DNA of 64,000 bases from Bacteroidota bacterium (lineage in GTDB: Bacteria > Bacteroidota > Bacteroidia > J057 > JADKCL01), in NCBI GenBank assembly GCA_016718825.1, contig JADKCL010000013.1, positions 1 through 64,000 on the forward strand, in the 5' to 3' direction. Below, one piece after another: positions 52,442 to 60,803 of this stretch. The translations under genes were made by a program, and so were the position numbers. Below the pieces are notes generated by a model that worked only from the letters and a program-made list of their open reading frames with translations, was not told the DNA's origin and did no database searches. The stretch's first letter is position 1, and the number at the start of each line of letters is the position of its first letter.

Positions 52442-53260
52442 ATGGGACAGAAAACACATCCAACCGGACTCCGTCTTGGGATATCCAAAGGTTGGGAATC
52501 CAACTGGTTCGGCGGCAAGCATTATGCCGATAAGTTGATTGAAGACGAAAAAATTCGCGCTTACCTTGAGGCAAGGATCAATCGCGGCGGAATCGCCAAG
52601 ATTGTCATCGAACGCACTTTGAAGCGCATTACCATTACCATCCATACTTCCCGTCCCGGTATCGTGATTGGTCGCGGTGGTCAGGAAGTGGATCGCTTGA
52701 AGGAAGAAATCAAGAAGCTTACCAAAAAAGATGTTCAAATTAACATCTTTGAAATCAAGCGCCCGGAATTGGATGCTCGTTTGGTTGGCGAAATGATCTC
52801 TGGTCAGTTGGCTGCTCGTATTTCCTTCCGTCGTGCCATGAAGACTGCGCTTGCTTCGACCATGCGCATGGGTGCAGAGGGTTGCAAAATCATGTGTGCC
52901 GGTCGTTTGGGCGGTGCTGAGATGGCCCGTACAGAGATGTACAAAGATGGTCGTGTTCCACTCCAAACATTGCGTGCTGATATCGACTACGCTTTGACTG
53001 AAGCAAAGACGATCTACGGAATCATTGGCGTAAAGGTTTGGATCTTCAAGGGCGAGCTTTATGGCAAGGTGGATCTTTCACCAAATGCTGGCTCGGCAGA
53101 GAAGCGCCCTAACACTGGCGGCAATGAGCGTGGTGGCGACGACCGTGGCGGTAAGCGCAACGATCGTTTCGAAGGCAGGGGTCGTGGTGATCGCGGAGGC
53201 GATCGTGGTGGAGATAGAGGCGCAGGAGGCGGCGGTGGACGTCGTCGCGGAGGTCGATAA
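52442..53260 (+). CDS. rpsC: 30S ribosomal protein uS3 with an RGG-rich tail
   Basis: 272-residue protein of the mRNA entry channel. It begins MGQKTHPTGLRLGISKGWES and carries the KH domain (SRPGIVIGRGGQEVDRLKEE) and the C-terminal domain with IMCAGRLGGAEMARTEMYKD. The usual protein ends soon after GKVDLSPN. Here a further 50 residues follow, nearly only Arg, Gly and Asp in RGGD and RGG repeats (GRGRGDRGGDRGGDRG). Starts 5 bases after rplV. Confidence 0.97.
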   Translation: MGQKTHPTGLRLGISKGWESNWFGGKHYADKLIEDEKIRAYLEARINRGGIAKIVIERTLKRITITIHTSRPGIVIGRGGQEVDRLKEEIKKLTKKDVQINIFEIKRPELDARLVGEMISGQLAARISFRRAMKTALASTMRMGAEGCKIMCAGRLGGAEMARTEMYKDGRVPLQTLRADIDYALTEAKTIYGIIGVKVWIFKGELYGKVDLSPNAGSAEKRPNTGGNERGGDDRGGKRNDRFEGRGRGDRGGDRGGDRGAGGGGGRRRGGR

Positions 53261-53293
53261 TAGAATTACGGTTAATGATAAAGCGATAAGGCA

Positions 53294-53713
53294 ATGCTTT
53301 TACCGAAGAGAACTAAATACCGCAAGCTACAGAAGGGCAGGGTCAAAGGAAATGCATCCAGAGGTCACGAGATTGCATTTGGATCATTTGCTATGAAGGT
53401 TCTGGAGCCTGCATTCCTCACTAGCCGCCAAATTGAGGCAGCTCGTCAGGCGATTACACGTCGCATGAAAAGGGAAGGAAAGATCTGGATCAGGATTTTC
53501 CCAGACAAGCCAATGACCAAAAAGCCAGCTGAGGTTAGGATGGGTAAAGGTAAGGGTTCGCCTGAGTTTTGGGCTGCACCTGTACAACCAGGACGCATCT
53601 TGTTTGAAGCTGAAGGGGTGACAATGGAAACTGCCATGGATGCAATGCGTCTCGGTGCACAGAAGTTGCCTGCAAAAGTTAAGTTTATTGTGAGACGCGA
53701 TTATCAGGAATAA
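53294..53713 (+). CDS. rplP: 50S ribosomal protein uL16
   Basis: 139-residue protein near the A-site: MLLPKRTKYRKLQKGRVKGN, IRIFPDKPMTKKPAEVRMGK and GKGSPEFWAAPVQPGRILFE. The Arg in the KPAEVRMGKGKG loop, hydroxylated in some bacteria, is present. Confidence 0.97.
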   Translation: MLLPKRTKYRKLQKGRVKGNASRGHEIAFGSFAMKVLEPAFLTSRQIEAARQAITRRMKREGKIWIRIFPDKPMTKKPAEVRMGKGKGSPEFWAAPVQPGRILFEAEGVTMETAMDAMRLGAQKLPAKVKFIVRRDYQE

Positions 53714-53717
53714 GGTT

Positions 53718-53921
53718 ATGAAGGCAAAAGAAATTAGGGAGCTCACGGATGCTGAAATCCGTGCCCGCATCACAGAAGATGGCGAATTGCTCCAAAAAAT
53801 GTACTTCAATCACGCGATCTCCGAAATTGAAAGCCCGGCTAAAATCCGGATCATCAGAAAGGACATCGCCAGGATGCACACCATCTTGACCGAGCGTCAG
53901 TCCAAAAGCAATAATCAGTAA
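53718..53921 (+). CDS. rpmC: 50S ribosomal protein uL29
   Basis: 67-residue helical-hairpin protein: MKAKEIRELTDAEIRARITE and the conserved C-terminal KIRIIRKDIARMHTILTERQ. Starts 4 bases after rplP. Confidence 0.95.
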   Translation: MKAKEIRELTDAEIRARITEDGELLQKMYFNHAISEIESPAKIRIIRKDIARMHTILTERQSKSNNQ

Positions 53922-53926
53922 GCAGC

Positions 53927-54205
53927 ATGAGCACTGAGATAAATACCACGGAGACCCGTAACCTGCGCAAGGAAAGGATCGGCAAAGTCTCCAGCAATAA
54001 GATGGATAAATCCATCACCGTGGTGGTTGAGCGGAAGATCAAACATCCCATTTATGGGAAGTTTATGAAGAAAACCACCAAGTTTATGGCCCACGACGAA
54101 AAGGGCGAAGCTGGTATTGGAGATACCGTCCGCATCATGGAAACTCGGCCGCTGAGCAAAAGCAAGCGGTGGAGGTTGATTGAAATCATCGAAAAAGCGA
54201 AGTAA
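53927..54205 (+). CDS. rpsQ: 30S ribosomal protein uS17
   Basis: 92-residue OB-fold protein with RKERIGKVSSNKMDKSITV, KHPIYGKFMKKTTKFMAHDE and GDTVRIMETRPLSKSKRWRL. A short N-terminal extension (STEINTTETRN) is present compared with E. coli. Confidence 0.97.
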   Translation: MSTEINTTETRNLRKERIGKVSSNKMDKSITVVVERKIKHPIYGKFMKKTTKFMAHDEKGEAGIGDTVRIMETRPLSKSKRWRLIEIIEKAK

Positions 54206-54208
54206 GAA

Positions 54209-54577
54209 ATGCTACAGCAGGAATCCCGACTGAATGTCGCCGACAACAGCGGAGCAAAAAGGCTCCTCGTTATACGTGTCCTTGGTGGTACCAAGCGCAG
54301 GTATGCGCGGGTAGGTGATCGTATCATCTGCTCCGTGAAATCTGCCGATCCCAATGGCAACGTTAAGAAAGGTGATGTAGTGCGTGCCGTAGTAGTGCGC
54401 ACCAAGAAAGAGCTTCGCCGGCGCGATGGTTCCTACATCCGTTTTGACGATAACGCCGCCGTCTTGATCAACGGTGAAGGTGAGCCGCGTGGCACACGTA
54501 TCTTTGGCCCAGTAGCCAGGGAGTTGCGCGAAAAGAACTACATGAAGATCGTTTCGTTGGCTCCTGAGGTTATTTAA
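54209..54577 (+). CDS. rplN: 50S ribosomal protein uL14
   Basis: 122-residue protein: MLQQESRLNVADNSGAKRLL, RYARVGDRIICSVKSADPNG and RIFGPVARELREKNYMKIVS. Length and motifs are normal. Starts 3 bases after rpsQ. Confidence 0.98.
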   Translation: MLQQESRLNVADNSGAKRLLVIRVLGGTKRRYARVGDRIICSVKSADPNGNVKKGDVVRAVVVRTKKELRRRDGSYIRFDDNAAVLINGEGEPRGTRIFGPVARELREKNYMKIVSLAPEVI

Positions 54578-54590
54578 TTAGAGATAGACT

Positions 54591-54962
54591 ATGACTATGT
54601 CCAGGAGAAAATTCAACGAGCGCCCAAAGCTGCACATCAAAAAGGGAGACCAAGTGGTTGTACTTTCTGGTCGTGAGAAAGGTAAAACTGGTCGGGTACT
54701 CAAAATTGAGCACAAGCGTGATAAACGCACGGAAGTTGTTCAAAGCCGCGCAATTGTCGAGGGTTTGAACATCGTCACGAAGCACAAAAAGCCCGACAAC
54801 AAAAACCCCCAAGGTTCAATTGTCGAGATTGAAGCGGGAATTCACATCTCAAGTCTGATGCTTATTGAGCCAAAGACTGGAAAAGGAACCCGTGTCGGTC
54901 GTACGAAAACCGACGAAGGTTGGGTTAGGGTCAGCAAGAAATCAGGAGAAATCATTAAGTAG
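54591..54962 (+). CDS. rplX: 50S ribosomal protein uL24
   Basis: 123-residue KOW-domain protein: LHIKKGDQVVVLSGREKGKT and RVLKIEHKRDKRTEVVQSRA. It is about 20 residues longer than in E. coli. ATG 54591 or 54597 are both possible starts. Confidence 0.96.
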   Translation: MTMSRRKFNERPKLHIKKGDQVVVLSGREKGKTGRVLKIEHKRDKRTEVVQSRAIVEGLNIVTKHKKPDNKNPQGSIVEIEAGIHISSLMLIEPKTGKGTRVGRTKTDEGWVRVSKKSGEIIK

Positions 54963-54964
54963 CA

Positions 54965-55525
54965 ATGGCTTACGAAGCAAGATTAGCGAAAGAGTATAAA
55001 GAGCGGATTGTTCCGGCTTTGATGGCTCAGTTTGGGTATACTTCGGTCATGCAAGTACCGAAGATCGAGAAGATTTGTCTTTCCAGGGGTCTGGGTGATG
55101 CCATTGCCGATAAAAAGGTGCTGGAGTACGCAGCCAACGAATTTGGTTTGATCTCTGGTCAGAAGCCGGTGATCACCAAGTCAAAGAAAGACATTTCTAA
55201 CTTCAAGCTTCGTCAAGGCATGGCTATCGGCTGCCGCGTGACGATGCGTCGTGAGAGGATGTATGAGTTCCTGGACCGTTTGATCACAGTGGCTATGCCA
55301 CGTATTCGCGACTTCCGTGGAATCTCACAGAAATCCTTTGATGGACGCGGTAACTACAACTTTGGTGTCAAGGAGCAGATTATCTTCCCAGAAATTGATG
55401 TCGACAAGATCGATAAAATCGCCGGGATGGACATTACGATTGTCACTTCTGCGCGCACCGACGAAGAGGCGTTTGCATTGTTGAAAGAATTCGGCATGCC
55501 CTTTCAGGGCGTCAAAAAAGCATAA
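54965..55525 (+). CDS. rplE: 50S ribosomal protein uL5
   Basis: 186-residue 5S rRNA-binding protein: VMQVPKIEKICLSRGLGDAI, QKPVITKSKKDISNFKLRQG and RDFRGISQKSFDGRGNYNFG. Normal length. Starts 2 bases after rplX. Confidence 0.98.
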   Translation: MAYEARLAKEYKERIVPALMAQFGYTSVMQVPKIEKICLSRGLGDAIADKKVLEYAANEFGLISGQKPVITKSKKDISNFKLRQGMAIGCRVTMRRERMYEFLDRLITVAMPRIRDFRGISQKSFDGRGNYNFGVKEQIIFPEIDVDKIDKIAGMDITIVTSARTDEEAFALLKEFGMPFQGVKKA

Positions 55526-55529
55526 AGAT

Positions 55530-55799
55530 ATGTCAAAGAAATCCATCATCGCTCGGCAAAAGAAGAGAGAGAAGCTGGTTGTCAAGTTCGCTGAAAAGCG
55601 CAAAGCCTTGAAAGAGGCTGGCGATTGGACAGCATTGTCCTTGTTGCCCCGTGACTCCTCGCCTGTGCGTCTGAAGAATCGTTGTAGCCTTACGGGTCGT
55701 CCCCGTGCCTACATTCGGAAATTTGGCGTGTCTCGTATCAAATTCAGGGAACTGGCTCTAGCAGGTAGGATCCCCGGTGTAACTAAAGCTAGCTGGTAA
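55530..55799 (+). CDS. rpsN: 30S ribosomal protein uS14 (zinc-free long form)
   Basis: 89-residue form: MSKKSIIARQKKREKLVVKF and KNRCSLTGRPRAYIRKFGVS with RIKFRELALAGRIPGVTKAS at the end. The CxxC pairs of the short zinc type are absent; only one cysteine remains (NRCSLTG). Confidence 0.97.
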   Translation: MSKKSIIARQKKREKLVVKFAEKRKALKEAGDWTALSLLPRDSSPVRLKNRCSLTGRPRAYIRKFGVSRIKFRELALAGRIPGVTKASW

Positions 55800-55806
55800 G
55801 AAGAAT

Positions 55807-56205
55807 ATGTCCACAGATTCGATCGCAGATTACCTGACCAGAGTCAGGAACGCAATCCGGGCCGGGCACCGCGTAGTCGATATCCCTTCGTCCAACCTCA
55901 AAAAGGCCATCACGAAGGTTCTCTACGAAAAGGGCTACATCGCACGTTATAAGTTCGTTGAAGAGGGTCCCCAAGGCTTTATCAAGATTGCCTTGAAATA
56001 TGATACGATTTCAAAGCTTCCGGCCATCTCTGGCCTTACACGCATCAGCAAGCCTGGTCTGCGTAAGTACTCGGGAGTGGAAGATATCCCTAAGGTCATC
56101 AATGGCATGGGTATTGCCATTATCTCGACTTCCAAAGGTGTAATGACCGACAAAGAAGCTAGGGATCTCAATATTGGTGGCGAAGTTTTGTGTTACGTTT
56201 ATTGA
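55807..56205 (+). CDS. rpsH: 30S ribosomal protein uS8
   Basis: 132-residue protein: DSIADYLTRVRNAIRAGHRV, SGLTRISKPGLRKYSGVEDI and GMGIAIISTSKGVMTDKEAR. Family blocks and length are normal. In E. coli it regulates the spc operon; no such site can be recognised here. Confidence 0.98.
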   Translation: MSTDSIADYLTRVRNAIRAGHRVVDIPSSNLKKAITKVLYEKGYIARYKFVEEGPQGFIKIALKYDTISKLPAISGLTRISKPGLRKYSGVEDIPKVINGMGIAIISTSKGVMTDKEARDLNIGGEVLCYVY

Positions 56206-56214
56206 GCAAGAATC

Positions 56215-56772
56215 ATGTCAAGGATAGGTAAAAAACCAATAGACGTACCAAGTGGTGTTAGCATCAGTGTTGATGCGAACAATTTGGTAACTGTCAAGGG
56301 TCCGAAAGGCCAACTTCAGCAATCTGTCGATACTGATCTCAAAATTGAGATCAATGGTAGCAGTGTGCAGATATCCCGCCCCACCGACCAAATCAGGCAC
56401 AGGGCCGCTCATGGTCTTTACCGTACGCTGATTAGTAACATGATTGTGGGTGTGGCCGATGGTTACACGCGCGAATTGGAATTGATTGGTGTTGGTTACA
56501 AGGCTGAGGCAATTGGTCAGGCGCTTGAACTCAACTTGGGACATTCACACTTGATGATGGTCGTGTTGCCTAAGGAGATCTCGGTCGCTACCGAAACAAA
56601 GAAGGGCTCGAATCCTAGGATTACACTGAAAGCGATCGACAAGCAATTGATCGGTCACTTCGCAGCCAAGATTCGTTCGCTCAGGGGTCCAGAACCCTAC
56701 AAAGGTAAGGGTATCCGGTACGTCGGCGAGGAAGTACGCCGCAAAGCAGGTAAAGCAGCAGCTAAAAAGTAA
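56215..56772 (+). CDS. rplF: 50S ribosomal protein uL6
   Basis: 185-residue two-domain protein: MSRIGKKPIDVPSGVSISVD, VTVKGPKGQLQQSVDTDLKI and SLRGPEPYKGKGIRYVGEEV. Normal length, Lys-rich end. Confidence 0.98.
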   Translation: MSRIGKKPIDVPSGVSISVDANNLVTVKGPKGQLQQSVDTDLKIEINGSSVQISRPTDQIRHRAAHGLYRTLISNMIVGVADGYTRELELIGVGYKAEAIGQALELNLGHSHLMMVVLPKEISVATETKKGSNPRITLKAIDKQLIGHFAAKIRSLRGPEPYKGKGIRYVGEEVRRKAGKAAAKK

Positions 56773-56778
56773 GATAAT

Positions 56779-57138
56779 ATGGCAGCCAACGATAAGAGTG
56801 AGCGTAGAACCCGCATCAAAAAGGGTATTCGCAAGAAGATTAGCGGTACAAATGAGAGACCCCGTCTCTCGGTATTCCGCAGTAATAAGGAGATCTATGT
56901 CCAAGTCATCAATGATTTGGATCAGAAGACACTTGTTGGCACCTCTTCACGTGCTAAGTCGATTCTTGAGCAGTCCGGCACCAAAACAGAGATTAGCCGT
57001 CTCGTAGGTCTGGAAATTGCTAGGCTTGCAAAGGAAAAGGGCATTGAGGCCGTGGTTTTTGACCGTAATGGTTTTAATTATCATGGTCGCCTGAAGGCCT
57101 TGGCCGATGGTGCAAGAGAAGGTGGCTTGTCTTTCTAA
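56779..57138 (+). CDS. rplR: 50S ribosomal protein uL18
   Basis: 119-residue 5S rRNA-binding protein: RIKKGIRKKISGTNERPRLS, VFRSNKEIYVQVINDLDQKT and VVFDRNGFNYHGRLKALADG. Normal for the family. Confidence 0.97.
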   Translation: MAANDKSERRTRIKKGIRKKISGTNERPRLSVFRSNKEIYVQVINDLDQKTLVGTSSRAKSILEQSGTKTEISRLVGLEIARLAKEKGIEAVVFDRNGFNYHGRLKALADGAREGGLSF

Positions 57139-57149
57139 TTGAAATCAAG

Positions 57150-57668
57150 ATGCAAAGCAATAAAAATAGAGTCAAGAATAGCGACGTTGAACTCACCGAG
57201 ACGGTGGTCAAAATCCAACGTGTGGCCAAGGTGGTCAAAGGTGGTCGCCGGTTCAGCTTCTCTGCTATCGTGGTCGTGGGTGACGGAAACGGAACTGTTG
57301 GCCATGGCCTCGGAAAAGCCAAGGAAGTGGTCGATGCCATTGCAAAGGGAGTCGATGACGCAAAGAAAAATTTGGTAAAAGTGCCAGTTACAAAAAATGG
57401 TACTGTTCCTCACGAAACTTTTACTAAATTTGGCGCCGCGAAAGTATTGTTAAAGCCTGCTGCTCCTGGTACAGGAGTGCTTGCAGGGGGAGCGATGCGG
57501 TCGGTGTTGGTGGCTGCTGGCGTGAAGGATGTGATTGGTAAATCTTTGGGTTCATCCAATCCTCACAACGTGGTAAAGGCAACAGTAGAAGCACTTTGTG
57601 CGATTCGTGATGCCTATGGAGTCTCCCAGCAACGTGGGGTGAATTTGGATAAGATTTTTAACGGTTGA
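57150..57668 (+). CDS. rpsE: 30S ribosomal protein uS5
   Basis: 172-residue protein: ETVVKIQRVAKVVKGGRRFS, the VVVGDGNGTVGHGLGKAKEV loop (accuracy region) and APGTGVLAGGAMRSVLVAAG. Normal length. Confidence 0.98.
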   Translation: MQSNKNRVKNSDVELTETVVKIQRVAKVVKGGRRFSFSAIVVVGDGNGTVGHGLGKAKEVVDAIAKGVDDAKKNLVKVPVTKNGTVPHETFTKFGAAKVLLKPAAPGTGVLAGGAMRSVLVAAGVKDVIGKSLGSSNPHNVVKATVEALCAIRDAYGVSQQRGVNLDKIFNG

Positions 57669-57672
57669 GACA

Positions 57673-57852
57673 ATGGCTCAGATTAAGGTTACACAAGTTA
57701 GAAGCACCATCGGCCGGCCAGCCCGCCAGTTGAGAACAATGGAAGCGCTTGGGCTCGGTAAGGTCAACCGCATGGTTGTTCACAATTTGACGCCCCAAAT
57801 TATTGGGATGGTGAAGCAAGTGAGCCATCTGGTTAAAGTTGAGGAGGCATAA
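57673..57852 (+). CDS. rpmD: 50S ribosomal protein uL30
   Basis: Short gene of 59 residues read directly from the sequence: MAQIKVTQVRSTIGRPARQL, then RTMEALGLGKVNRMVVHNLT, and ending VSHLVKVEEA. It sits in the expected place between rpsE (4-base gap) and rplO (2-base gap). Confidence 0.96.
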   Translation: MAQIKVTQVRSTIGRPARQLRTMEALGLGKVNRMVVHNLTPQIIGMVKQVSHLVKVEEA

Positions 57853-57854
57853 TC

Positions 57855-58307
57855 ATGAATTTGCATACATTAACGCCTGCTTCGGGATCAACAAAGATCT
57901 CAAAGCGTATTGGTAGGGGCCAAGGCTCCGGCAAAGGTGGTACGTCGACCAAAGGTCACAAAGGTGCTCAGGCACGTACAGGCTACAAGTTTCGCGCTTG
58001 GTTTGAAGGTGGTCAGATGCCGCTTTATCGCCGAATCCCAAAATTCGGTTTCAAGAACAATGCGCGTGTTGAATACGTGGCTTTGAACCTTGATAACGTA
58101 ACCGAATTTGTGAATAGCCATCCTGGCACTACCGAGATCGACCATGCATTCCTTGCTTTGCACGGTTTTATCTCCAAAGGCAACGAGCGTATTAAATTGC
58201 TCGGTCGTGGAGAAATCAAGACGGCCGTCACTGTGAAACTGAACAAGTTCAGCAAGAGTGCCAAAGCAGCAATTGAGGCTGCCGGTGGTACCGCGATCGA
58301 AGTGTGA
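57855..58307 (+). CDS. rplO: 50S ribosomal protein uL15
   Basis: 150-residue protein: MNLHTLTPASGSTKISKRIG, the glycine-rich GRGQGSGKGGTSTKGHKGAQ and GFKNNARVEYVALNLDNVTE. Normal length. The secY ATG begins 2 bases after its stop. Confidence 0.97.
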   Translation: MNLHTLTPASGSTKISKRIGRGQGSGKGGTSTKGHKGAQARTGYKFRAWFEGGQMPLYRRIPKFGFKNNARVEYVALNLDNVTEFVNSHPGTTEIDHAFLALHGFISKGNERIKLLGRGEIKTAVTVKLNKFSKSAKAAIEAAGGTAIEV

Positions 58308-58308
58308 C

Positions 58309-59655
58309 ATGAAAGAATTCATCGAAAAAATAAGGAATATTTTCCGAATCGAGGAGCTAAGGCAGCGCATCATTTATACGCTGCTTTTGCTCGCTGTATT
58401 CAGACTTGGTAGCTATGTGATCCTGCCAGGGGTAGATTCCGCTCAATTGGCCCTTGACTTTGAAAAAGGTCAAGGAGGTGGCATTCTGGACCTGATCAAC
58501 GTTTTCGTTGGTGGTGCCTTTGCCCGTGGAGCCATTTTTGCGCTTGGGATTATGCCCTACATTTCGGCATCGATCATTGTGCAACTCCTTGGGGCAGCTT
58601 TGCCATCGATTCAGAAGCTTCAAAAGGAAGGTGATAGCGGGCAAAAGAAGATTAATCAGCTGACACGTTATTTGACGGTGTTGATTACGCTCGGTCAATC
58701 TGCCGCCTACATCGTCAATCTCAAGTCCATGTATCCAGTTGCGACTGCGAATATGGGGTCGACGTTTGTTTGGTTGATGGCTTTGCTGATTTTGACTGCC
58801 GGAACGATGTTCCTTGTATGGCTCGGTGAACGTATTACTGACAATGGCCTTGGGAATGGTACTTCGTTGATTATCGCGATTGGTATTATTTCTGGTCTGC
58901 CACCGGCACTCGTCAATGAAGGCCGCGCAAATCCCCCGATGCTGTTTTTCATAGAAATCATTGCTTTGGGTCTGGCAACGATGGCGGTAGTCGGTATTAC
59001 GCAGGCAACGCGTAAAATTCCGATCAACTATGCGCGCCGTGTGATGGGTAACCGTCAGGCAGGTGGTATGAGCAACAATGCGCGTCAGTATATCCCTTTG
59101 AAGATTAACTCCGCTGGCGTTATGCCGATCATTTTCGCGCAATCGATCATGTTCATTCCGGCATCTATTGCACAGTTTTTCCCAAATAGCGGCTTTTGGA
59201 ATGCAACCGGCTCGATCTTGGGAAATCCGAACGGTATATTCTACAATGTTACGTTCGCGTTGCTCATCATTGTGTTTACCTATTTCTACACAGCGATTGT
59301 CATTAATCCGAATGACATTGCTGATAACTTGAAAAGGACAGGTGGATTTATTCCTGGTGTTAAGCCTGGGAAGAAAACATCCGAGTATATTGATAACATC
59401 CTCTCCCGAATCACCTTGCCTGGGTCGATAGCCCTAGCATTTGTGGCAATCTTTCCTTCGATTGCCAGCGCGATGGGTGTTTCTCAATCATTTTCGCAAT
59501 TCTTTGGAGGTACAAGCTTGCTGATTATGATCGGTGTTGTGCTCGATACACTCCAACAGATTGAAAGCTATTTGTTGATGCGCCATTACGATGGTTTGAT
59601 GAAAACAGGTGGCCGATCACGTAAAGTACAAGGCGCCGCTGGCGTATCTGCATAA
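58309..59655 (+). CDS. secY: Protein translocase subunit SecY
   Basis: 448-residue central channel of the Sec translocon with ten membrane helices. Blocks: FRLGSYVILPGVDSAQLALD, MPYISASIIVQLLGAALPSI (helix 2b/plug region), NGTSLIIAIGIISGLP and IPLKINSAGVMPIIFAQSIM. ATG 58309 is the start of the conserved MKEFIEKIRNIFRIEELRQR; a longer reading would overlap rplO and is rejected. The stop shares one base with the map start (TAATG). adk, which follows secY in many bacteria, is absent. Confidence 0.97.
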   Translation: MKEFIEKIRNIFRIEELRQRIIYTLLLLAVFRLGSYVILPGVDSAQLALDFEKGQGGGILDLINVFVGGAFARGAIFALGIMPYISASIIVQLLGAALPSIQKLQKEGDSGQKKINQLTRYLTVLITLGQSAAYIVNLKSMYPVATANMGSTFVWLMALLILTAGTMFLVWLGERITDNGLGNGTSLIIAIGIISGLPPALVNEGRANPPMLFFIEIIALGLATMAVVGITQATRKIPINYARRVMGNRQAGGMSNNARQYIPLKINSAGVMPIIFAQSIMFIPASIAQFFPNSGFWNATGSILGNPNGIFYNVTFALLIIVFTYFYTAIVINPNDIADNLKRTGGFIPGVKPGKKTSEYIDNILSRITLPGSIALAFVAIFPSIASAMGVSQSFSQFFGGTSLLIMIGVVLDTLQQIESYLLMRHYDGLMKTGGRSRKVQGAAGVSA

Positions 59656-60452
59656 TGGCAGTCGGAAAGGTGGTCATTCGGACTGAAGAAGAGATCGACC
59701 TGATCCGTGAGAGTTCTTTGTTAGTAGGGAAAACGCTTGGTGAAGTCTCCAAGCTTGTGGAACCCGGAGCCAATACATTGAAGTTGGACACAATCGCTGA
59801 GGAGTTTATCCGTGATAATGGTGGTATTCCAGCATTTAAGGATTATCCAAGCGGGTCCAATGTAGGTCCATTTCCATTCTCGTTGTGCATTTCCTTGAAT
59901 GAGGAAGTGGTACATGGAATGCCCAATAAGAATAAATTCTTGAGGGAGGGCGACATTGTCGCCATTGACTGTGGTGTATTGAAAAATGGCTTTTTTGGTG
60001 ACAGTGCTTACACTTTCGGTGTAGGCGAAATTTCACCAAAGAAAAGCCGGTTGCTCAAGGTTACAAGGGAATCACTTTACCTTGGTCTTGAAAAGGCTGT
60101 TGAAGGTGGTTGGTTGGGAGATATTTCGCAGGCCATTCAAAGTCATGTGGAAACCCATGGATACTCAATTGTGAGAGAAATGGTTGGTCATGGCATTGGT
60201 ACTGAGCTTCATGCTCCCCCTGAGGTTCCAAATTATGGTCGCCGCAAAACGGGACTAAAGCTTGAGACTGGGATGTGTCTAGCCATTGAGCCGATGGTGA
60301 ATCTAGGTAAACGTCGTATCCATACGCTTGATGACGGATGGACGATTATTACCTCTGATAGACTGCCTTCGGCACATTTTGAACACACGATTGTGGTTCG
60401 CAAGGGTAAGTGTGAAATCTTATCAAGCCACGATTTTATTTTGAATCAATAA
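59655..60452 (+). CDS. map: Methionine aminopeptidase type I
   Basis: 265-residue enzyme that removes the initiator methionine. Metal ligands are seen as Asp in AIDCGVLKNGFFGDSAYTF (two), His in MVGHGIGTELHAPPEVPNYG, Glu in CLAIEPMV and a last Glu in FEHTIVV. Translation is coupled to secY (TAATG), and infA follows 6 bases later, as usual in this part of the cluster. Confidence 0.97.
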   Translation: MAVGKVVIRTEEEIDLIRESSLLVGKTLGEVSKLVEPGANTLKLDTIAEEFIRDNGGIPAFKDYPSGSNVGPFPFSLCISLNEEVVHGMPNKNKFLREGDIVAIDCGVLKNGFFGDSAYTFGVGEISPKKSRLLKVTRESLYLGLEKAVEGGWLGDISQAIQSHVETHGYSIVREMVGHGIGTELHAPPEVPNYGRRKTGLKLETGMCLAIEPMVNLGKRRIHTLDDGWTIITSDRLPSAHFEHTIVVRKGKCEILSSHDFILNQ

Positions 60453-60458
60453 TTGTAT

Positions 60459-60677
60459 ATGGCCAAGCAGGCATCATTAAAAGTTGACGGCACGATTCTC
60501 GAGGCACTTCCAAATGCTACCTTTAGGGTGGAACTGGAGAATGGTCACGAGGTTTTAGCCCACATTTCAGGTAAGATGAGGATGCACTACATCAAAATTT
60601 TGCCTGGGGACCGTGTTTCACTTGAGATGTCTCCCTACGATTTGTCCAAAGGAAGAATTACATATCGGTATAAATAA
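60459..60677 (+). CDS. infA: Translation initiation factor IF-1
   Basis: 72-residue OB-fold factor: MAKQASLKVDGTILEALPNA, FRVELENGHEVLAHISGKMR and SLEMSPYDLSKGRITYRYK. ATG 60459 gives the exact family length; a TTG two codons upstream is not needed. Confidence 0.97.
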   Translation: MAKQASLKVDGTILEALPNATFRVELENGHEVLAHISGKMRMHYIKILPGDRVSLEMSPYDLSKGRITYRYK

Positions 60678-60684
60678 GATTACC

Positions 60685-60801
60685 ATGAAGGTTAGAGCAT
60701 CAGTAAAGAAGCGGTCCGCCGACTGCAAGATCATCCGGCGTAAAGGTCGCCTTTATGTGATCAACAAGAAAAATCCACGCTTTAAGCAAAGACAAGGATA
60801 A
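60685..60801 (+). CDS. rpmJ: 50S ribosomal protein bL36 (zinc motif lost)
   Basis: 38-residue protein: MKVRASVKKRSADCKIIRRK, then GRLYVINKKNPRFKQRQG. Of the zinc ligands (three Cys and one His) only one cysteine remains (Cys14). Start 7 bases after infA. Confidence 0.96.
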   Translation: MKVRASVKKRSADCKIIRRKGRLYVINKKNPRFKQRQG

Positions 60802-60803
60802 TT

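Noticed and set aside
58258..58308. Longer secY starting inside rplO
   Set aside because: The extra 17 residues show no SecY similarity, and the conserved MKEFIEKIRNIF start at 58309 follows the rplO stop directly.
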